From NCBI GenBank assembly GCA_028723545.1, contig JAQYER010000078.1, positions 1-19,490 of the forward strand: a DNA stretch of 19,490 bases, written 5' to 3'. The stretch comes from Caryophanales bacterium (GTDB lineage: Bacteria; Bacillota_I; Bacilli_A; RFN20; CAG-826). The position numbers and the translations under genes were made by a program. This document shows, in pieces, positions 13,648-19,490 of the stretch. Under the pieces are notes generated by a model that saw only the letters and a program-made list of their open reading frames with translations, was not told where the DNA came from and ran no database searches. How positions within the stretch are numbered: the first letter of the stretch is position 1; every line of letters begins with the position of its first letter.

Positions 13648-14259
13648 TTATTCTCCAATCTCTTCTTTAAAGAAGTCATCTCCGACATTATATGTATCAT
13701 CTAAAATTAGTAATCCTCTTACCTGAGGAGCGTTAGGTAAATGTAATTCTCTTGCGCTGCACATCATCCCATTCGATTTAACGCCTCTTAATGAAGAAGG
13801 AACAATGACTGAGCCATCAAACATAATTGTTCCTGGCATCGCTACAACAACTTTTTCCCCTTCTTTACAATTAGGCGCACCACAAACTATATCTAATATT
13901 TGGTCTTTAACATCAACAGTCGTGACGTGAAGGTGATCTGAATCAGGGTGTTCTTCGCAAGTTAATATTTTTCCAACACGGAATCCTGACTCAATTATTT
14001 CTAATTTTGGAAGATGATGATTTTCTAAAATATAATTAATTATTTTAATAAATTCCTTATTAGGAGCGACAAGCATTCCATTAAAATGAATTTTCATGAT
14101 TTTTGAAATTTCAAAAACGTTAATGCCAATTAATTCATCATCTTTATACAAAGATGTGACATTGTCATCTTTAACAACTTTGTTTGGTGTAACAAGATTA
14201 TTGAAGACTATCATTAAGACATCTCCAACTGATTCATGATTATAAAATATACGATACAT
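13648..14259 (-). CDS. ytpR: YtpR-type protein with a tRNA-binding (EMAP) domain
   Basis: The 203 residues have an N-terminal part of about 90 residues of unknown role and a C-terminal OB-fold tRNA-binding domain (about 92-198). The latter is like that of bacterial PheT, MetRS and Arc1p. Typical signatures are VGKILTCEEHPDSDHLHV (95-112), IVCGAPNC (124-131), the SLRGVKSNGMMCSARELHL segment and the closing YNVGDDF. No catalytic domain is visible. The B. subtilis homologue is of unknown function, with a proposed role in tRNA binding. It lies between trmB (5-base gap) and the pncB gene (2-base gap), and its proximity to trmB and pepV matches the ytpR-trmB-pepV neighbourhood of Bacilli. A GAAAGGA sequence serves as ribosome binding site. 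Confidence 0.9.
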   Translation of the reverse strand: MYRIFYNHESVGDVLMIVFNNLVTPNKVVKDDNVTSLYKDDELIGINVFEISKIMKIHFNGMLVAPNKEFIKIINYILENHHLPKLEIIESGFRVGKILTCEEHPDSDHLHVTTVDVKDQILDIVCGAPNCKEGEKVVVAMPGTIMFDGSVIVPSSLRGVKSNGMMCSARELHLPNAPQVRGLLILDDTYNVGDDFFKEEIGE

Positions 14260-14264
14260 ATTTA

Positions 14265-14876
14265 TTATTCCTTTCGAAGGATGAAACGATGAATTTTATT
14301 ACCTAATGAACGGAATTTGTGTTCATATTCTGTTTCAACATCATCACTTAATAATTGATAATCATCATCTTTTGAAATTAATTTAAATGGCGATAATGTT
14401 ATTTCTTCCAATGAATATTGATATAAATCATCGTTATCTGATTTAAAAATTAAATATCCATTTGGTTTTAAAATTCGATAATATTCATTTAAAAATTTGA
14501 TATAAGTTAATCTTCTTTTTTCATGTCTTTTTTTCGGCCATGGATCAGAAAAATTCAAATAAATATTATTAATTGAATTATCTGGTAATAAAGAAAATAA
14601 ATTAACGACATCAGATGGATAAAGTAAAGCGTTTGGAAGATGTAATTCATTCATCTTTTTAGCAGCGATACCACCAACAGAAGATATTTTTTCAACAGCG
14701 ATGAAAAATTCATCTTTATGAGATAACGCCATTCCAATAACAAAATCACCCTTACCTGATCCAATTTCAATATTTAATTTTTTATCGAGATAAGAAGAAA
14801 TATTTTCGTCATGTAAAATAATTTCTGGATGATCTTTAATATAATCAACCGCCCACTTTTTATATTTAGTTCTCAT
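14265..14876 (-). CDS. trmB: tRNA (guanine-N7)-methyltransferase
   Basis: Methylates N7 of guanine 46 in the variable loop of tRNA using S-adenosylmethionine. The 203 residues are within the family range. The SAM-binding motif EIGSGKGDF lies at 37-45 and a catalytic-region motif NFSDPWPKKRH at 108-118. The C-terminal TEYEHKFRSLG segment is also characteristic. The start MRTKYKKWA is the usual position relative to the first motif. It begins 2 bases after pepV stops, with its ribosome binding site inside the pepV end (AGGGA). Confidence 0.95.
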   Translation of the reverse strand: MRTKYKKWAVDYIKDHPEIILHDENISSYLDKKLNIEIGSGKGDFVIGMALSHKDEFFIAVEKISSVGGIAAKKMNELHLPNALLYPSDVVNLFSLLPDNSINNIYLNFSDPWPKKRHEKRRLTYIKFLNEYYRILKPNGYLIFKSDNDDLYQYSLEEITLSPFKLISKDDDYQLLSDDVETEYEHKFRSLGNKIHRFILRKE

Positions 14877-14878
14877 TA

Positions 14879-16231
14879 TTATTTTAATTTCCCTAAAGTA
14901 TCAATCGCGCGGCAATAAATAACCGAAGCTTTGAATAAATCATCTAAGTTCATATATTCATCAGGTTGATGCATTGTATCAACTGAATATGGGAACATCG
15001 CTCCAAAAGCAACCGTATTTTTCGCATGTTTTGCATAAGTTCCACCACCAATAGTGAATATAGGTGTTTTATCTCCAGTTTCACGATAATATGCTTTCAT
15101 TAATGTTTGAATTAATTTTGATTGAGGATTAAGTAACAAATATGGAGATATTTCATCATGAGTAATTTTAGCGTTAAATACTTCATTAATTCTTGAAATA
15201 GTATTTTCGACTGAAACATCTTCAGGGAAACGATAATTAACTCCTAATTTTAAAACATTATCTTCAATTGAAATTGTTCCAACATTAAAAGTAGATTCAC
15301 CTAAATATTTGCCTTTTGAATATCCATTGATGGCTTTTCCGTTATATACGGAAAAATTATCAGCAATATCAACTAATTTGGCATATTCATAAAATTGACC
15401 TAAAGCTTTTAACGCCATTAAAGCAGCGTTAATTCCTTTTTCAGGAGTAGAACCATGTGCAGTTTTACCTTTAAATGTTAATTTCATAATTTTGCCATTA
15501 TCAACAATATCACAGTTGATATATTTACGAGATGTTGCAAAATCAATGAAGTCCTTATTTGATTCAATTTCAACTTCACATTTATCGCAAACAGCATTTA
15601 AGACAATTCCACCTTTTAAAGATTTAATTTGTGGAAGAGTTACTGGGAATTCAAAAAATAAATTTGTTATTCCTTTTTCTCCATAAATTACAGGGAATTC
15701 AGCATCGGGAGTAAATCCATATGTTGGAGCTTCTTTTTTTAAATGATTGAAATAATAATCTAAACAAGATGAACCTCTTTCTTCATCTCCTCCGACAACT
15801 AATTTAACGCGATAATTTTTAATTTTATTAGCGTCTTTTAATGCTTTAATGGCATAAAATGCCGCCATTAAAGGTCCTTTATCGTCACTAGTTCCACGAC
15901 CATAAATGCGATTTTTATCAATTGTTCCGCCGAATTTTTCATATTTCCATTCTCCAGTAGCTGGAACAACATCAGCGTGAGCGAAAATAGCAATCATTCG
16001 ATCACCAGTTCCATATGAAATTTCAGTGCAATAACCATTGCAATAATCAACATCAAATCCAAATCTTTCGCCTAAACGACCGATATATTTTAGTGCTTGA
16101 TCAACTCCTTCACCGAATGGTTTGTCTTCAGTAACAGTTGATGCATCATATGTTGAATCAATTTTAATAAAATCTTGTAAAGCAACGCGCGTTTCTAATT
16201 TGTATTTGCGCATTAAATGTGAATAAGACAT
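14879..16231 (-). CDS. pepV: Dipeptidase PepV (M20 metallopeptidase)
   Basis: Cytoplasmic zinc dipeptidase with broad specificity, which cleaves imported dipeptides to amino acids. The 450 residues match PepV (about 465). Metal and catalytic residues are H86 and D88 in FAHADVVP, D117 in GTSDDKGP (bridging), E150 and E151 in GGDEERGSS and D176 in TPDAEFP. A C-terminal histidine lies in DTMHQPDEY. The GGGTYAKHAKNTVAFG segment is characteristic of PepV. An insertion of about 180 residues forms the lid domain. It follows coaX by 4 bases, with AGGGAG seven bases before the ATG. Confidence 0.94.
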   Translation of the reverse strand: MSYSHLMRKYKLETRVALQDFIKIDSTYDASTVTEDKPFGEGVDQALKYIGRLGERFGFDVDYCNGYCTEISYGTGDRMIAIFAHADVVPATGEWKYEKFGGTIDKNRIYGRGTSDDKGPLMAAFYAIKALKDANKIKNYRVKLVVGGDEERGSSCLDYYFNHLKKEAPTYGFTPDAEFPVIYGEKGITNLFFEFPVTLPQIKSLKGGIVLNAVCDKCEVEIESNKDFIDFATSRKYINCDIVDNGKIMKLTFKGKTAHGSTPEKGINAALMALKALGQFYEYAKLVDIADNFSVYNGKAINGYSKGKYLGESTFNVGTISIEDNVLKLGVNYRFPEDVSVENTISRINEVFNAKITHDEISPYLLLNPQSKLIQTLMKAYYRETGDKTPIFTIGGGTYAKHAKNTVAFGAMFPYSVDTMHQPDEYMNLDDLFKASVIYCRAIDTLGKLK

Positions 16232-16235
16232 ATAA

Positions 16236-17012
16236 TTACTCCCTATTTATGTCGTAAATATAATTAATCCCTTTTAACGTAAAATTAGGATCATAGAAAA
16301 ATGATGATAATTCATTTTTAAAATAAATTGCGTTACCACCAGTAAGTATTTTCTTTAAGTGGTATCCTAATTCATTTTCAATGCGACGGCATATACCTAA
16401 TATACCTTCAACAGTCATATAATAAACACCATTAGTCATCGCTTGAATTGTGTTTTTACCAATTAATATTGCGTTATTTAAATCAAAATTTTCTAGTTCT
16501 GGTAAAAGAGCGGTTTTGTTATGAAATCCATTGATAGTTGATTGAAGTCCAGGAGCGAATCCACAGCCAATAAAAACACCATTTTTGTCCAAAACAATAT
16601 ATTTAGAAACTGTTCCTAAATCAAAAATAATAGTCGCATCACCAAATATTTCTTTCGCGTACGCTAAATTGGCAATTAAATCACTGCCGACTTCTTTTGG
16701 ATCATCAACATCATATTCAAAATTTATTTTGTATGAATTATCAAATACTGGTAATTCAATTCCAAATACATTATTAATAGCAATTTGAATTGCTCTTGTT
16801 AAAATTGGTACAACTGAAGAAATTAAACCACCGGTAATATCTTCATTTTTGATATTATATTTTTCTTTAAAATTACGAAATTCTTTAATATATAAACCAA
16901 AATCAGGGTCTTTACTATTAATAATAGTTTCAGAAGCAACTAAATGTGAAAATTTAAAAATTCCAATGTTAGTTGAAGTATTACCAATATCAACAATTAT
17001 TGAATATGACAT
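16236..17012 (-). CDS. coaX: Type III pantothenate kinase
   Basis: Phosphorylates pantothenate with ATP, the first step of coenzyme A synthesis, and, as known for this family, is not feedback-inhibited by CoA. The 258 residues are standard for CoaX. The ATP-binding loop is DIGNTSTNIG (8-17), the pantothenate/acid loop is EVGSDLIAN (107-115, D111) and the third motif is FDLGTVSKY (130-138). IGKNTIQAMTNGVYY and LTGGNA follow. The common family motif at 109-112 is GADR; here it is GSDL, a leucine in place of the arginine. It starts 1 base after the leuS stop and uses GGTGGG inside the leuS end as ribosome binding site. Confidence 0.92.
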   Translation of the reverse strand: MSYSIIVDIGNTSTNIGIFKFSHLVASETIINSKDPDFGLYIKEFRNFKEKYNIKNEDITGGLISSVVPILTRAIQIAINNVFGIELPVFDNSYKINFEYDVDDPKEVGSDLIANLAYAKEIFGDATIIFDLGTVSKYIVLDKNGVFIGCGFAPGLQSTINGFHNKTALLPELENFDLNNAILIGKNTIQAMTNGVYYMTVEGILGICRRIENELGYHLKKILTGGNAIYFKNELSSFFYDPNFTLKGINYIYDINRE

Positions 17013-17013
17013 A

Positions 17014-19416
17014 TTATCCCACCACGATATTAACTATCTTTCCTTTCACGACAATGATTTTTCTAATTGTTTTACCTTCGATAAATCTTTGAACATTTTC
17101 GATAGATAAAGCAGTTTTTTGTAATTCTTCTTCTGAAGTATCTTTATTAGCTAAAAATGTTGCTCTTAATTTACCGTTTACTGAAACAGCAATATTAACT
17201 TCACTTTTAACTAATTTAGTTACATCATATGTTGGCCATTTAGCGTAATCAATTAATTCATCAAAACCTAATTTTTGATAAATTTCTTCGCCGACGAATG
17301 GGCAAACACAAGAGAACATTTTAATAAATCCAATTAAATATGGACGATATAATGATTTTGCTTTATAGAAAGCATTAACACAAATCATCATTTGTGATAT
17401 CGCTGTATTAATTTGAAGATTTTCAAAATCTTCAGTAACTTTTTTCACAGTTGAATGATAGACAAAATCTAATTCGCCATCATTTTCATCGCTATAACGA
17501 TTAATAAATTCAGGTTCATCAAATAAACGATAAACTCTTTCAATAAATCTTCTAGCGCCAATTAAACCATTTTCACTCCATGGGAATGATTCTTCAAGTG
17601 GTCCAGCAAACATTTCGAATAAACGTAATGTATCTGCGCCATAATTTTTAACGACATCATCAGGATTAACAACATTTCCACGAGATTTTGACATCTTTTC
17701 GTTATTTTCACCTAAAATCATTCCTTGGTGGAATAATTTTTGGTATGGTTCTTTGCAGAAAACAATACCTTCATCATATAAAAATTTATGCCAGAAACGA
17801 GAATATAATAAATGTAATACTGCATGTTCTGCACCACCAATATATAAATCAACTGGTAACCAATGTTTAATTAATTTTGGATCGGCAATCGCTTTATCAT
17901 TATGTGGATCTAAATAACGGATATAATACCATGATGAACCAGCCCATTGAGGCATAGTGTTAGTTTCACGACGGCCATGAACACCATTAATTGTGACATT
18001 GCACCACGAAGTCGCACGAGCAAGAGGAGATTCTCCTGTTCCACTTGGAGCATATTTATCTAATTCTGGTAAGACAAGTGGTAATTCATCTTCACTTAAA
18101 GCATAAGTAGAACCATCATCTAAATGAACAATTGGAATTGGTTCTCCCCAATATCTTTGACGTGAGAATAACCAGTCTCTTAATTTAAAATTAATTTTCC
18201 AATCACCACAGTGATTTTCTTTTAATTTATTAACAATTGCTTCTTTTGCATCATTAATATTTAATCCATTAGCAAATTCACTATTGATATGTTTTCCATC
18301 GCCTTCATAAGCTTGATTAGATATATCGCCCTCAATTACTTGAATCATATCAAGACCATGCTTTTTAGCAAATTCATAATCGCGGCTATCATGTGCAGGG
18401 ACAGCCATAACTGCTCCATCACCATATCCATATAAAACATAATCAGCAGCAAATATTGGAACTTCTTTACCGTTGATTGGATTAATCGCATAAGCACCTA
18501 AAAAGACACCAGTTTTGTCTTTATTAAGTTCAGTACGTTCCATGTCGGATTTGTTTTTGATTTTTTCGATATATTCATTAACGAATGGTAATTGTTCTTT
18601 CGAAGCAATTTTTTTAACAAGTGGATGTTCTGGCGCTAAACAACAATATGTACATCCAAATAATGTATCAGCGCGTGTAGTAAATACTTTAAATGAATCT
18701 TCACTATTTTTAATTTTAAAAATAATTTGAGCGCCTTTTGATTTACCAATCCAGTTTGTTTGCATTTCAAGAGTGGATTTTGGCCAATCAAGTTCATCTA
18801 ATCCATCTAATAATTTTTCAGCATAAGAAGTAATCTTAAGCATCCATTGTTTCATTGGCAATTTAATAACTGGATATCCACCACGTTCAGATTTTCCATC
18901 AATGACTTCTTCATTTGCTAAAACAGTGCCAAGTTCAGGACAGAAATTGACTGGAATTTCATTCATGTACGCTAAATCGGCATTATATAATTTAGTAAAA
19001 ATCCATTGTGTCCATTTATAATATTCTGGTTCACATGTTGATATTTCTTTACTCCAGTCATATGAAAAACCTAAGCGTTTAATTTGACGTCGGAAATTAT
19101 TAATATTTGCAACAGTAAATTCATATGGATGACGATTGTTTTTAATAGCAAATTGTTCAGCAGGAAGACCAAAAGAATCAAATCCCATTGGATGGAGAAC
19201 ATTATATCCTTGCATTCTTTTCATTCTTGAGACGATATCACTGGCAGTATATCCTTCTGGATGTCCAACGTGTAATCCTTGTCCTGATGGATAAGGGAAC
19301 ATATCTAAAGAATAAAATTTTGGTTTGCTAAAATCATATGCATCACAATAAAAAGGATGCTTTTCTTCATAAATCTTCAACCATTTTTCTTCTATTTCGA
19401 TGTGGTTATAACTCAT
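17014..19416 (-). CDS. leuS: Leucine--tRNA ligase
   Basis: Charges tRNA-Leu; class I synthetase of 800 residues, typical of bacterial LeuRS. The HIGH motif is HVGH at 49-52 (PYPSGQGLHVGH). The CP1 editing domain has FTTRADTLFGCTY and GYGDGAVMAVPAHDSRDYEFA. KMSKS is at 574-578, and the C-terminal domain carries VSVNGKLRATF and the final IRKIIVVKGKIVNIVV. The ATG at 19414-19416 overlaps the TGA stop of the upstream gene (ATGA), so translation is probably coupled. There is no T-box or leader directly in front of it, unlike thrS in this window. A modest ribosome binding site AAAGG lies about 10 bases upstream. It heads the leuS-coaX-pepV-trmB-ytpR-pncB run in this window. Confidence 0.97.
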   Translation of the reverse strand: MSYNHIEIEEKWLKIYEEKHPFYCDAYDFSKPKFYSLDMFPYPSGQGLHVGHPEGYTASDIVSRMKRMQGYNVLHPMGFDSFGLPAEQFAIKNNRHPYEFTVANINNFRRQIKRLGFSYDWSKEISTCEPEYYKWTQWIFTKLYNADLAYMNEIPVNFCPELGTVLANEEVIDGKSERGGYPVIKLPMKQWMLKITSYAEKLLDGLDELDWPKSTLEMQTNWIGKSKGAQIIFKIKNSEDSFKVFTTRADTLFGCTYCCLAPEHPLVKKIASKEQLPFVNEYIEKIKNKSDMERTELNKDKTGVFLGAYAINPINGKEVPIFAADYVLYGYGDGAVMAVPAHDSRDYEFAKKHGLDMIQVIEGDISNQAYEGDGKHINSEFANGLNINDAKEAIVNKLKENHCGDWKINFKLRDWLFSRQRYWGEPIPIVHLDDGSTYALSEDELPLVLPELDKYAPSGTGESPLARATSWCNVTINGVHGRRETNTMPQWAGSSWYYIRYLDPHNDKAIADPKLIKHWLPVDLYIGGAEHAVLHLLYSRFWHKFLYDEGIVFCKEPYQKLFHQGMILGENNEKMSKSRGNVVNPDDVVKNYGADTLRLFEMFAGPLEESFPWSENGLIGARRFIERVYRLFDEPEFINRYSDENDGELDFVYHSTVKKVTEDFENLQINTAISQMMICVNAFYKAKSLYRPYLIGFIKMFSCVCPFVGEEIYQKLGFDELIDYAKWPTYDVTKLVKSEVNIAVSVNGKLRATFLANKDTSEEELQKTALSIENVQRFIEGKTIRKIIVVKGKIVNIVVG

Positions 19417-19490
19417 TTTAAAAGAGCCTTTCTATATATTTCTTGATATTTTTTAGCGCTATTCTCCCAGCCGCGATCAAGATTAATCGC
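19413..19490 (-). CDS. glgA: C-terminal end of a probable glycogen synthase (partial)
   Basis: The last 25 residues of a gene that starts beyond the right edge, ending with TGA at 19415-19413. The visible end reads AINLDRGWENSAKKYQEIYR and ends KALLK. The pattern W-E-x-S-A-K-x-Y-x-x-x-Y is the usual end of bacterial GlgA, which extends glycogen from ADP-glucose, and of related GT5 glycosyltransferases. Only a short piece is available, so the enzyme could be another GT-B glycosyltransferase. Its stop overlaps the leuS start by one codon-step (ATGA), which ties the two genes into one transcript. Confidence 0.5.
   Translation of the reverse strand, partial: AINLDRGWENSAKKYQEIYRKALLK

Noticed and set aside
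1..19490. CRISPR arrays, tRNA or rRNA genes, prophage genes, toxin-antitoxin pairs
   Set aside because: I saw no repeat-spacer series, no cloverleaf-like or rRNA sequence and no phage genes. The lone XRE gene has no adjacent toxin-like ORF.

Overview
The window is strongly AT-rich chromosomal DNA from a low-GC Gram-positive bacterium of the Bacilli type. Evidence for this: a threonyl T-box, L20-type and S4-type ribosomal-protein leaders, EzrA, the nifZ-thiI and trmB/ytpR/pepV gene sets, and strong AGGAGG-like ribosome binding sites. Tryptophan is encoded by TGG, and TGA ends at least three reading frames (the nifZ-like gene, the XRE regulator and the partial gene at the right edge). The Mycoplasma code therefore does not apply. 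An uncultured gut Erysipelotrichia/RF39-like lineage would fit, but that is inference.

Layout. Bases 1-5735 run on the + strand: the end of a probable GNAT acetyltransferase, a pfkA plus ROK sugar-kinase pair, thrS behind a T-box, and infC-rpmI-rplT behind an L20-type leader, closed by a strong terminator. The infC gene starts at an AUU codon at 4530, about 150 bases upstream of its first ATG. On the - strand, ezrA, a NifS-type cysteine desulfurase and thiI form one tight unit (9802 down to 5761). Next comes what looks like an accessory stretch: an SDR oxidoreductase with its own terminator, a single XRE regulator preceded by a perfect inverted repeat, and a gene-poor segment holding a possible frameshifted cysteine-rich small ORF. 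rpsD follows on the + strand with its own promoter and S4-type leader. rpsD and the next - strand unit converge on two back-to-back terminators. The last 7 kb is a seven-gene - strand cluster, in transcription order: a probable glycogen synthase end, leuS, coaX, pepV, trmB, ytpR and a nicotinate phosphoribosyltransferase. Gaps between its genes are 5 bases or less.

How the genes work together. Most of the window is translation and core metabolism: two aminoacyl-tRNA synthetases, IF3, L35, L20, S4, tRNA s4U and m7G modification, CoA and NAD supply, upper glycolysis, and cell-division control by EzrA. The cysteine desulfurase and ThiI form a sulfur relay to tRNA. The three translation-related + strand units each carry an RNA leader that senses uncharged tRNA or free ribosomal protein.

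I found no convincing new multi-gene system. The places most worth a second look are the 9.86-11.64 kb accessory stretch, the ROK kinase that lacks its zinc-site cysteines, and the SDR with a C-terminal half resembling hydroxysteroid dehydrogenases.
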